NCBI RefSeq assembly: GCF_036320965.1
Contig: NC_092235.1
Span: 5,153,230-5,217,229 of the forward strand
Direction: 5' to 3'
Length of the DNA stretch: 64,000 nucleotides
DNA from: Panulirus ornatus
Taxonomy: Eukaryota; Arthropoda; Malacostraca; Decapoda; Palinuridae
Shown piece after piece: positions 40,567-52,001 of this stretch. Under the pieces are notes generated by a model. The model did no database searches and was not told the origin of the DNA. It saw nothing but the letters and a program-made list of their open reading frames with translations. Each line of letters begins with the position of its first letter. Positions within the stretch are counted from its first letter, which is position 1. A program made the position numbers and the translations under genes.

Positions 40567-41420
40567 GATCTTTCTTCCATGGTTCTTAAATCTTGGTGGA
40601 ATGGTTGAGCCAGTTCCTCACTTAGGTTGTCTGGCCAAGTGGGTGTGGAGGTAATGCACTTTGATGTTCATTTTACAGCCAAGTTGAGGGAAAGAAGATG
40701 GCAGGTTCTCCACTAGTTCAGGGTAGTTATCTGCTTTATGGTGACCAAGACAATTCCTTACAACCACAGTGAACGAAGACCATGCCTCTGCCTCAACATT
40801 GGTCATTGAATCTTGGAAATGTGGGTCTTTCATGAGTTCCATGATTTGTGACCCGTCGACAATACCTGCCTTCACCTTCTCCATGATCAGCGCTGGACAT
40901 TTTCTGCCTGTGTAGTCAAAGCAGAGTGTCCTTCTTTGTTCCAAACCTTCACAAACTGTTTCATTAAACCTAGTTTGATGTGCAGTGGTGGTACAATGAT
41001 CTTATCTCTGTCAACCAAGGGTTCTGCCATGACATTCTTGTCTCCAACCAACATGTTTTCTCTCAGAGACCATTGTTTTCTCAGCCAGTGCTCATCCTCA
41101 GCTCTACTATCCCAGAGACAGATAAAGCTGGGCTACTTGTTGTACCCAACCTGCTGACCCAGGAGAAAAGTCACCATCTTAAGATCCACACACATTAACC
41201 ATTGGTCATGGTGGTATGATATCTTGTGTAAGACCAGCACGATTGTGTCCTGCTGTTCACTCATCATAGTTGAACCACCAATTGGGAGTGATCCATTTAT
41301 TGATAATTGCGTTATCTGAAAAACCTGTATCTGCAACAAGGAATTGAAGGTCATAATGTTTGTCAGTGGCGTAAATATACCTAGATTCATGTCTAAAATC
41401 TGAGATACCAAAATATTTTA
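40567..41420 (-). pseudogene. Broken copy of a multicopy arthropod gene of unknown function
   Basis: Fragments in order on the minus strand are: a segment ending HKISYHHDQWLMCVDLKMVT and FLLGQQVGYNK; a stretch reading FICLWDSRAEDEHWLRKQW in a shifted frame; VPPLHIKLGLMKQFVKVWNK near 40950; FDYTGRKCPALIMEKVKAGI through LGHHKADNYPELVENL and MNIKVHYLHTHL; and finally FHQDLRTMEERSLGHWD at 40566-40610. I recognise this order from uncharacterised, often dispersed arthropod proteins that end with an ERFHQD and RTMEERY motif; a transposon origin is suspected but unproven. At least three frameshifts break it, and the C-terminus passes into the 23-bp minisatellite. Confidence 0.6.
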
Positions 41421-41424
41421 AAAA

Positions 41425-41432
41425 TTTCCTTC

Positions 41433-41469
<37 letters not shown>
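41425..41469. repeat. (TA)n microsatellite
   Basis: A short TA run immediately upstream of RTE copy H. Confidence 0.9.
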
Positions 41470-43061
<1,592 letters not shown>

Positions 43062-43062
43062 C

Positions 43063-44321
43063 AATTTATTTGTTTTGCTTTGTCGCTGTCTCCCGCGTTT
43101 GCGAGGTAGCGCAAGGAAACAGACGAAAGAAATGGCACAACCTACCCCCATACACAATGTACACACACACACGCCCACACACGCAAATATGCATACCTTT
43201 ACATCTCAATGTACACATATGTATACACACACAGACACATACATATATACCCATGCACACAATTCACACTGCCTGCCCCTATTCATTCCCATCGCCACCT
43301 CGCCACACATGGAATAACATCCCCGTAACCCCTCATATGTGCGAGGTAGCACTAGGAAAAGACAACAAAGGCCCTATTCGTTCACACTCAGTCTCCAGCT
43401 GTCACGCAATAATGCCCGAAACCACAGCTCCCTTTCCACATCCAGGCCCCACACAACTTTCCATGGTTTACCCCAGACGCTTCACATGCCCTGATTCAAT
43501 CCACTGACAGCACGTCAACCCCGGTATACCACATCGTTCCAATTCACTCTATTCCTTGCCCGCCTTTCACCCTCCTGCATGTTCAGGCCCCGATCACTCA
43601 AAATCTTTTTCACTCCATCTCTCCACCTCCAATTTGGTCTCCCACTTCTCCTCGTTCCCTCCACCTCCGACACATATATCCTCTTGGTCAATCTTTCCTC
43701 ACTCATTCTCTCCATGTGCCCAAACCATTTCAAAACACCCTCTTCTGCTCTCTCAACCACGCTCTTTTTATTTCCACACATCTCTCTTACCCTTACATTA
43801 CTTACTCCATCAAACCACCTCACACTACACATTGTCCTCAAACGTCTTATTTCCAGCACATCCACCCTCCTGCGCACAACTCTATCCATAGCCCACGCCT
43901 CGCAACCATACAACATTGTTGGAACCACTATTCCTTCAAACATACCCATTTTTGCTTTCCGAGATAATGTTCTCGACTTCCACACATTCTTCAAGGCTCC
44001 CAGGATTTTCGCCCCCTCCCCCACCCTATGATTCACTTCCGCTTTCATGGTTCCATCCGCTGCCAGATCCACTCCCAGATATCTAAAACACTTTACTTCC
44101 TCCAGTTTTTCTCTATTCAAACTTACCTCCCAATTGACTTGACCCTCAACCCTACTGTACCTAATAACCTTGCTCTTATTCACATTTACTCTTAACTTTC
44201 TTCTTTCACACACTTTACCAAACTCAGTCATCAGCTTCTGCAGTTTCTCACATGAATCAGCCACCAGCGCTGTATCATCAGCGAACAACAACTGACTCAC
44301 TTCCCAAGCTCTCTCATCCAC
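43063..44321 (-). mobile_element. RTE-like element copy J, long-3'-UTR subfamily
   Basis: The minus-strand coding part (43515-44321) is open from [18 protein letters not shown] to DVVYRG. The long 3' UTR (43070-43514) includes the complement of GGCCTTTGTTGTCTTTTCCT, as in copy G. It is 5' truncated within the RT at 44321. Confidence 0.88.
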
Positions 44322-44361
44322 AATATATTGGCTACATTGAATGTCATAATTTCGAATATTT

Positions 44362-44519
<158 letters not shown>

Positions 44520-45130
44520 AAAGGAAGGTCAAAAATTCATAGCACACAGGAAAGCTGCTCAGTCGTGGTTTATCTCACATGTTTTCACTAACATCGAGAG
44601 TTAAGTAGTACAAATGCCATTTCAAAATGCTTGGGACACTTCAATTTGTTCTTGTATGAAAACATACAACTGAACCAAGTCAGTCTTCTATATGGTTAAA
44701 ACTACTAATGATATTAGATATGCAAATTTAAGATGGATGACTGAAAATGGGCCTTGATGGCTAGGCTAAGACCATTTATCGTTGTCCATGATGCAGTCTG
44801 GGCCCAGCCCGAGCTGTAGGGGATAGAAGACGTCCAAGATAACACTAGCCAGACTCTAAGAACATTTAAGATCATAAGAACATTATCCAGTTGTCTTTTA
44901 CTTATCAGGAAATACGTTTGTATGCAACTCTTAGCTGATAAGAGATGTTTGATCTCTTATCACCCAGAACTCACCACGAGGAGGTGGTTGCATGTCGAGT
45001 TCCATAATTTTTTCCCGTTTTAAATAAATATTCTAATATCCTCTTAAATAAAGGTCTTTCCCGTTTGAAGATATATAAAGACATTAATTACCTCTAAAAC
45101 ATAGTTCTTATTGTGAGGTAGATAGTTGAG
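44520..45130. other. No recognisable gene
   Basis: Unassigned sequence, presumably downstream of the kinase on the minus strand. It contains an AATAAA-like TAAATAAAG near 45045 that could serve as its polyadenylation signal. Confidence 0.45.
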
Positions 45131-45140
45131 GAAGGGCACC

Positions 45141-45998
45141 TCATTTCCTGCCCTTCCTCTGGTTCCGTTGGCCCCCTCCTCTGGTACGCCTCCGGCGGAC
45201 TGACCTCATCACCTTCTTCAGCTCACCAATAATAAGTGGCAGAGCTGGTCTCTCTGAGGGGTCGCTGTGGGTCGCTGTTTGGTAAAGATCCTGGAGGCTT
45301 TCCCGCACACCCTGCTTCCTGACCAGGATGGACACGTGCCTCATTAGATGCCCAAAAGAGAAGACGTCACTGGCTGGGGAGACCGGCTTGCGCTCCCTGA
45401 CCTCAGGGGCCAACCACAGGTCAGGAACATTGTACTCAACGCAGCTTCCCTTCTTAACGCTCAAGCCGAAGTCGATGATGTGAAACTCTGGCTTCTCACC
45501 CATCGTCACCGTCACATTCTCGACCTTGACGTCATTATGGACAATGTTTTTCTTATGGATTTCCATCAGCCGACGAGCGACCATGATGGCGGACTCGACC
45601 AGTTCCTCGTCCGACCGACATGTTCTCATGTACTTATCATAAGGCTGGCCAGTGTGGCTTAAGATGATCAATGGGGGGTTGCGGCACACTGCTCGAAGTA
45701 GAGGGGCTCCTCCAGCCCCAGCCAGTCTCCTGTGAATGTCGGCTTCATCCATAAGACTTTTCCAACTCACTCCGTCCAGAAGGGTTTTGATGACGCAACA
45801 CGATCCACGGAACAACACCGTTTCAATCTTGGCATTGCCTCCCCGACCCACCTCTCTCATGACCACCAGGTCATTTACATCCTTCTGGGTCAACTTTACA
45901 ACTGGAACACTCATTTTGACTCCGGCCTGAGGTGCACTTACTAAATTTTCTTCTTGCCGGAGAGTGTGAGAGGAGATGTTGTCGGTACGGAATCCCAT
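45141..45998 (-). CDS. Intronless protein kinase (probable Ser/Thr type)
   Basis: A 285-residue single-exon kinase. Landmarks, numbered from ATG 45998: glycine loop GRGGNA at 51-56, ATP-anchoring Lys71 (VIKTL), helix-C Glu85 (LMDEADI), catalytic loop HNDVKVEN with Asp156 and Asn161, DFG at 176-178, APE at 197-199, and SDVFSFG with Asp211. All the usual catalytic residues are present; the only oddity is HND in place of the common HRD. It covers just the kinase domain with a short N-terminal arm and a basic tail (RRRRTRGGGQRNQRKGRK) that may act as a nuclear or nucleic-acid-binding signal. A later in-frame ATG at 45914 in good context would skip the arm, and the upstream TATA box favours it or a very short leader. 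Subfamily not identified. An ORF this complete amid decayed elements suggests selection. Confidence 0.85.
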   Translation of the reverse strand: MGFRTDNISSHTLRQEENLVSAPQAGVKMSVPVVKLTQKDVNDLVVMREVGRGGNAKIETVLFRGSCCVIKTLLDGVSWKSLMDEADIHRRLAGAGGAPLLRAVCRNPPLIILSHTGQPYDKYMRTCRSDEELVESAIMVARRLMEIHKKNIVHNDVKVENVTVTMGEKPEFHIIDFGLSVKKGSCVEYNVPDLWLAPEVRERKPVSPASDVFSFGHLMRHVSILVRKQGVRESLQDLYQTATHSDPSERPALPLIIGELKKVMRSVRRRRTRGGGQRNQRKGRK

Positions 45999-46030
45999 CC
46001 TCAAATGATGACACTTCTCTCGCCGCCGGC

Positions 46031-46066
46031 CTTATATACCCCTGGGTTATGTGACGTCACATAACC
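46031..46066 (-). promoter_or_regulatory. TATA box and 22-bp CRE-centred palindrome upstream of the kinase
   Basis: On the minus strand a TATATAAG box (46031-46038) lies about 30 bases before TCATCA, an initiator-like site near 46009. Immediately upstream, 46045-46066 is a perfect 22-bp palindrome whose centre is GTGACGTCAC. Arrangement and spacing fit a Pol II core promoter. The palindrome could bind a bZIP dimer of the CREB/ATF type. Confidence 0.6.
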
Positions 46067-46394
46067 AGATCTATCCAGATTAAATCCCATACAAATCCGG
46101 ATATGTAGACGGATTCATTTAGTATTGTTGCTATCATTATTTGATGAAATCTAGAGGTGTCGAAGAAATATTCAAGATGGCCAATGGTGTTGAGAGTGTA
46201 GTGAAGATGGCTAGAGATGTTGAAGGATCTAAATAGTTTCGAAATACCAATACTTTATGAATCAAGAAATCATTATAAATACTAATAAGACAAAAAACAC
46301 TTTGACGAAAATTTGCCCATTTTCAAGCATCGAAATAAAAGGATATGAAGTAAATGGCTTTTGGGAAATTCTTGTTGAATAGTACACAGTTACT

Positions 46395-46487
46395 TTCTGA
46401 GAATACGCACACACACACACACAGACACACAGACACACAGACACACAGACACACACACACACACACACACATACACACACACAAACC
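46395..46487. repeat. (CA)n microsatellite with CAGA interruptions
   Basis: A CA run containing repeated ACAG ACAC blocks. Confidence 0.9.
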
Positions 46488-46489
46488 TA

Positions 46490-46985
46490 GAGAACATTAG
46501 CATGAAATTAGGACAATATTGTTCAAATTTATTCAAAGAAGCAATGTTAAAGTTTATATAAGAGTGGTTGATGAATGGAATAAGAAGAATGAGGTCATGG
46601 TTAAGGCAGACACCATACATAAATCTTACAAGTTGTATAATAGTACGGAATGTTCTAGAGATTTGGCCTGGCGAGTGTAGACCTCTCTCCTCACACAGTA
46701 AAAATAGGTAATTACACACTCACAGATTCAAAGATTATCATGTTGAAGGAGAGGTGAAAACTGAGGATTCAAATCAAAGAACAATAAGAAGCGTCATGAT
46801 GAGATGGGAGAGGGAATTGGTAAATTGACAAATATAGTTTAATCTAAAACATGAACGGTAAATCACTTCGAGTGAAGAAAGTCAAGTGGAAAACATAGAA
46901 AATGAAAGACCAAAGAGAAGAATTTAGGAAATCTGGGATAACATCTAATGTGAGGAAACACGATTTCACCAAATGAGCTTTAGTT
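46490..46985. other. No recognisable gene
   Basis: AT-rich unassigned sequence. Confidence 0.45.
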
Positions 46986-47006
46986 AACGCTTCTGGCACA
47001 GTGTAA

Positions 47007-47053
<47 letters not shown>

Positions 47054-47095
47054 TATATATAGATATGTACATACTTATGTGTGTGTGTGTGTGTC
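46986..47095. repeat. (TA)n and (TG)n microsatellites
   Basis: TA run to about 47065 followed by a short TG run. Confidence 0.9.
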
Positions 47096-47169
47096 TGTGT
47101 ACGGATAAACTTTAATGCTGGCCAGGGTGTACTGGTGATGCCTTTGACCTAAAATGTACATTCAAGCCC

Positions 47170-48050
47170 TTAGGCTTATCATGATCTTCACTACAACCTC
47201 ATCTTCATATGACCTTATCTTGACTAAGCTGGTTTCAAGGAAGGCTTTAGATTTTTCCCGCTCACACAAACAACGTACTTAAACGGGGCCCCACGAGGGC
47301 AAATAGATGATTACACACACCTACACACCACCACCACCACTAATTATACACAGAGAAATAGCCTTTTCGGTCGGCTTTGGATCCGCCCTTGAACGTAGTT
47401 TGGAAGATTTGGGGGATCAGATCAATGAGGTTAAGTTTACTACAACCTCATATTCACTAACGTGTATCTTCACTACTAGCTTATTCTCACTAAATTATAT
47501 CTTCGCTATACCCTCTTCTTCACTACACCGTTATTTTTACCATACCATCATCATCGTACTCCATGATGTTCACTAAAAGTAGTTCTCATCTTCACTACAT
47601 AATCATTTTGAATAAACTTTACTCTTTAATAACCCTCATCTCTACTAAATTCGTATCTTCACTACATTCGTATCTTCACTACAACCTATCTTGACAATAT
47701 CCTTATCATCACTATACTCTTCCTCACTACACTCTCATCTTAACATCATCCTTCTGTTTACCGAACTTAGTTCAAAGTCTGACTTGAACGTAGCTTTGGA
47801 AAGTTTGTGTTCCTCATTGTGTTACCTCCTTATTATCATTGTAAAGGCAATTGTCACCTCTCCCTAACTAAACCCTCATCGTCACTACACTCTCATCATT
47901 ATCATTACTTCTTGATGTTCAATACAAAATCTTAACATATACATATATCTTCACTACAGAATAATTTTCATTGCACCTTAATCTCCATTACTCCTTGTTT
48001 CAGCTACATCCGTATCTTCCATTCATTTTTATATCTTATATTAGTTACAT
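47170..48050. repeat. Degenerate ATCTTCACTACA-type tandem repeat
   Basis: CTTCACTAC or close variants recur many times at irregular spacing of about 15-25 bp (for example near 47466, 47590, 47655, 47670, 47880, 47950). It looks like an old, eroded minisatellite. No coding frame is convincing. Confidence 0.55.
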
Positions 48051-48059
48051 CTTTACAAT

Positions 48060-48286
48060 ATCTTTATGTCTTCTCTGTTCCGTCTTTTGGAAAATTGAAA
48101 ATGAGAGTAAAGGATTTCCGGCCTTCTGCTCCCTACCCTTTTAGTCGCCTTGTACGACACGCAGGGAATACGAGGCAAGTATACTTTCTTCCCTATCCCC
48201 AGGGATAACAGCATCTGGTGTTCCCAGACGGTCACCCATCCAAGTACTAACCAGACCCAACGTTGCTTAACTTCCCTGATCGGACG
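48060..48286 (-). mobile_element. 5S rRNA-headed SINE fragment
   Basis: On the minus strand the first 80 bases (48286-48207) match the 3' two-thirds of 5S rRNA: CGTCCGATC, GGTTAGTACTTGGATGGG and the CTGGGAACACC region are plain. The internal promoter regions corresponding to box A, the intermediate element and box C are present; roughly the first 35 bases of 5S are replaced by (TA)n. It continues into GGGGATAGGGAAGAAAG and TATTCCCTGCGTGTCG, the same body seen at 14001-14140 and in the RTE-like 5' leaders, then CCAAAAGACGGAACAG. This composition (5S head plus LINE-related body) is that of a 5S-derived SINE. Confidence 0.75.
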
Positions 48287-48609
<323 letters not shown>

Positions 48610-48642
48610 ACTGAAAACAATGAATTTCCCAAATAACAAAAA

Positions 48643-48714
48643 TGGAAGCGCCGGGGTTTGAACCCGGGTCCTCTCGCATGCCAAGCGAGTGCTCTACCAC
48701 TGAGCTACGCCCCC
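48643..48714 (-). tRNA. tRNA-Ala (anticodon GGC)
   Basis: A 72-nt cloverleaf: acceptor GGGGGCG with CGCTTCC and discriminator A; D stem GCTC/GAGC; anticodon stem CTCGC/GCGAG with loop TTGGCAT (anticodon GGC); 5-nt variable loop; T stem CCGGG/CCCGG with loop TTCAAAC. The pair G3:U70, the alanine identity determinant, is present. A TTTTT Pol III terminator follows the discriminator base directly. The gene looks functional. The GGC anticodon is odd, because eukaryotic alanine tRNAs normally carry AGC (read as IGC). Confidence 0.9.
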
Positions 48715-48929
48715 AAGAACATTCTTTTGGACTTAGTATTATATGAAGCACTGAGATTACCACGGCAAAATAGTGTTTGACCGACCGTTGCCGACTAGCC
48801 GGCAAAATAACCACAGTAAATCTCCATGTTGCTGTCGTGTTTTCCTCTCAATTTTCCACGAAGAAATGAGTTTTACTTTTTTATTTTCGTTGCAATAGAC
48901 TGGAACTATGCAATAGACTGGAACTAAGC

Positions 48930-49135
48930 TGACCTGGTATGAGGTCAGAGCCCTCATTATCATCCCTGCTAACTACCGGAAGCAGATTAAGTCGTTCCAC
49001 AACCGATGTCCGGCCCATGTTAACTCTGATGTGCCCAGCAGTTGGAGGAGGATCGCCAGAAGCTTCTGGAAGATTTCAAGGACGTCTTGGTGGACCTGAC
49101 CCTTTCAGATAAGGTCGAAAACCTCAATTTATTGT
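48930..49135 (+). other. Possible decayed retroelement pol sequence
   Basis: One frame reads QQLEEDRQKLLEDFKDVLVD, which resembles the segment preceding the RT core in Ty3/Gypsy pol proteins. No catalytic motif follows and the match is short, so this is only a hint. Confidence 0.2.
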
Positions 49136-49224
49136 GAAGATCTTCACTATAACGTTGGACAGACATACTGAATGTTGCACACATGTGATGCGGACAAAAT
49201 GAAAAAAGAAAAAGACAAAAAATA

Positions 49225-49296
49225 TGTCTGGTGTGGGTCTCGAACCCACGACCTTGAGTGTGTGAGACTCACGCTCCACCACTGAGCTAACCAGAC
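49225..49296 (-). tRNA. tRNA-Val (anticodon CAC)
   Basis: A 72-nt cloverleaf with fully paired stems: acceptor GTCTGGT/ACCAGAC and discriminator A; D stem GCTC/GAGC; anticodon stem TGAGT/ACTCA with loop CTCACAC (anticodon CAC, valine GUG codons); variable loop AGGTC; T stem GTGGG/CCCAC with loop TTCGAGA. A T6 terminator lies two bases beyond the discriminator. A box (TAGCTCAGTGG) and B box (GTTCGAGAC) are good. It lies 510 bp from tRNA-Ala on the same strand. Confidence 0.9.
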
Positions 49297-49439
49297 AATA
49301 GAAAAATGTGTCTGTTTCTTCAATTTGAATTAATGAAAATCTTTGCGAGGCAGCGTTTAGAAAAGAGTGATGTCTTTGACGAAATTTACTTGCTTGGCTC
49401 CTTCTTCTGTTCCTCATTATCGAGAGTAAACATACTGAA

Positions 49440-50245
49440 GGTGAGTTTGAATGGAGCAAAACTGGAGGAAGTGAAGTGTTTTAGATATCTGGGAGTGGAT
49501 CTGTCAGCGGATGGAACCATGGAAGCGGAAGTGGATCATAGGGTGGGGGAGGGGGCGAAAATTTTGGGAGCCTTGAAAAATGTGTGGAAGTCGAGAACAT
49601 TATCTCGGAAAGCAAAAATGGGTATGTTTGAAGGAATAGTGGTTCCAACAATGTTGTATGGTTGCGAGGCGTGGGCTATGGATAGAGTTGTGCGCAGGAG
49701 GATGGATGTGCTGGAAATGAGATGTTTGAGGACAATGTGTGGTGTGAGGTGGTTTGATCGAGTAAGTAACGTAAGGGTAAGAGAGATGTGTGGAAATAAA
49801 AAGAGCGTGGTTGAGAGAGCAGAAGAGGGTGTTTTGAAATGGTTTGGGCACATGGAGAGAATGAGTGAGGAAAGATTGACCAAGAGGATATATGTGTCGG
49901 AGGTGGAGGGAACGAGGAGAAGAGGGAGACCAAATTGGAGGTGGAAAGATGGAGTGAAAAAGATTTTGTGTGATCGGGGCCTGAACATGCAGGAGGGTGA
50001 AAGGAGGGCAAGGAATAGAGTGAATTGGAGCGATGTGGTATACAGGGGTTGACGTGCTGTCAGTGGATTGAATCAAGGCATGTGAAGCGTCTGGGGTAAA
50101 CCATGGAAAGCTGTGTAGGTATGTATATTTGCGTGTGTGGACGGGTGTATGTACATGTGTATGGGGGGGGGGGGCCATTTCTTTCGTCTGTTTCCTTGCG
50201 CTACCTCGCAAACGCGGGAGACAGCGACAAAGTATAAAAAAATAA

Positions 50246-50253
<8 letters not shown>
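49440..50253 (+). mobile_element. RTE-like element copy K, 3' end
   Basis: It starts at [18 protein letters not shown], beyond the RT catalytic motifs, and is open to DVVYRG at 50052, with a short-type 3' UTR and A-rich tail. Like D and H it carries [10 protein letters not shown]. Unlike most copies its 5' boundary is not at (TA)n. Confidence 0.9.

Positions 50254-50304
<51 letters not shown>
50254..50304. repeat. (TA)n microsatellite
   Basis: TA run joining the tail of copy K and the Penelope-like fragment. Confidence 0.95.
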
Positions 50305-50307
<3 letters not shown>

Positions 50308-50795
50308 AAAAGGATCGCAATTTTGCACGTGATCAAGTATATTCTTATGAGTCCACGGGGAAAATAAACACGATAAATTCCCAAGTGCACTTTCGTGTAA
50401 AACTCACATCATCAGGGGAGACACAACAGAGAAATATAACAGTCAGTTGATATACAACGAAGAGACGTAGCTAGGACGCCATATGGTAAACATGTGATTG
50501 TCCAAGACAGACAACAAGCGTATCATAAACTTATTATGTGGACAAGAAGGTGAATTGTTTACTCATTTTATCAACATTAAAGTTATCCAATTTGTATAGA
50601 CCATCACTAATATTAAGATTATAATTCTTTGTGTATTCAGTAATAGAAGATTCAATGATATTTCTCGTGGTACTTGAGTTAGAGTTAATAACTGAGATGG
50701 CATTATTAACTCTAATTCCAGTACCACGAGAAATATCATTGAATCTTCTATTATTAAATACACAAAGAATTATAAACCTTGAGGAAGCAACATGG
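50305..50795 (-). mobile_element. Penelope-like element fragment with large fold-back
   Basis: The most complete of three related fragments. Minus strand, terminal region: a CTGATGA...GAAA core at 50391-50415 resembling the hammerhead-like motif known from Penelope-like elements, then GGATTCATT-type terminal sequence ending at (TA)n. At the other end, arms 50621-50690 and 50704-50773 are near-perfect inverted repeats of 70 bp around a 13-base loop. Family assignment is from remembered similarity and is not firm. Confidence 0.5.
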
Positions 50796-50809
50796 CGGTC
50801 AAAAATAAG

Positions 50810-51480
50810 CTGCAGGAATGAAGTTTATGAATGGAATATCAGTGAGACGATCCAAATGACGAATGAATGAGAGCGTAGTCAACATACAATATAAAAGGAC
50901 ATATTATGAATGGCAGCCAGGCAAGTAACGGCCCAACTGAATGGAAGGATTTAAAAGTTCGCGTTATATGACGAATTTTGATAGATTATCCAAATTTCCA
51001 TTCCAGTTATGAAACTTAATGGTTATGTTCAGTTCTAGAGACAAAGTTTAAAGGTTTGTGTTTCAAAGATGAACCACAAAGGATATCGTTAAATTAACTG
51101 ACATTAAAATTTGTCAATTAAGTGAATCATTTTATACAATAACTGTAATTTGACAGAGTTAAAAGTTCGCAGTTTCATTACAATTCTAATTTAAAAGCTT
51201 GATATTTAATGATGGTTTGCACAAGCTTAACGTACACTTAAGTTTTGTGTTTATATGACGTATCTTAAAGGACTCTGGTAAAATAACGCAGCTGGAAGGT
51301 TTACGTTCAAATGACGGTGTTTAAATGTTTATTGGTGAATGGTAGATTTAAATTGATAGATTTTAAGTTCGCGTTTTCATGAGCGACTTTAAACCTTGTG
51401 GTTGAATGTCACAGTTTAAATGTTGGTATGTACAATGTTGACCAGATGGCGGTAGTGTGTAGACACAGCCATACCAGGTC
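50810..51480 (+). repeat. Segmental duplication paralogous to 12370-13070
   Basis: See 12370-13070 for shared landmarks. Here it leads into the exon-like sequence at 51500-51780. Confidence 0.7.
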
Positions 51481-51499
51481 GTATTTATCATCATTAAAG

Positions 51500-51785
51500 T
51501 CACCTTCCTTACTTACTTATGGCGGCGATGAAATTCACTGGTTCTTGATTGTGCACCAATTAACCTATCAGATAATGGTACAATGTTTGCCTGGTGTTGC
51601 ATATATCACGTCTGTTGTTGAAACACAAGAATGCCAGGTGACTTTGGGAGTGGATGATAATGTAAAGATCAATATAAATGTGGGAAATCTTGAACCGCCA
51701 TCACCAGACACAACACATGTTTGGATCTGGCGGGGGGAGGGACTTGCCTGTGACGTCACGATGCCCCGCCTCCAGCCTGGCGCCG

Positions 51786-51790
<5 letters not shown>
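51500..51790 (+). CDS. Exon-like sequence of a duplicated family, unidentified
   Basis: An open frame encodes YGGDEIHWFLIVHQLTYQIM, VQCLPGVAYITSVVETQECQ, VTLGVDDNVKININVGNLEP and PSPDTTHVWIWRGEG, then CDVTMPRLQPGA before a (TG)n run. The part from NVKIN to LQPGA is clearly related to the minus-strand sequence at 25035-25240. The alternation of hydrophobic and polar residues suggests a beta-rich domain. I do not recognise it. The copies share intron-side sequence too, so they arose by DNA duplication. The left exon border is uncertain; no clear donor exists here, unlike at 25035. Confidence 0.4.
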
Positions 51791-51846
<56 letters not shown>

Positions 51847-51951
51847 ACTTTAATCATTATCACGTGAGTCTTTTGAGGAAGGATTTGTACACTCGTGTTG
51901 CCCCGTCTCTTAACCTTGTAAGTGTAAAATATGTTTTCACTCCTATGTGCG

Positions 51952-52001
<50 letters not shown>

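Noticed and set aside
39681..40654. Frames with repeated GIPVSQVWVSQCPRY-type peptides
   Set aside because: They are by-products of the 23-bp minisatellite, open on both strands.
48930..49135. A second Gypsy pol fragment near the tRNA genes
   Set aside because: Only about 20 residues resemble the pre-RT segment and no motif follows; it is kept as a low-confidence note only.
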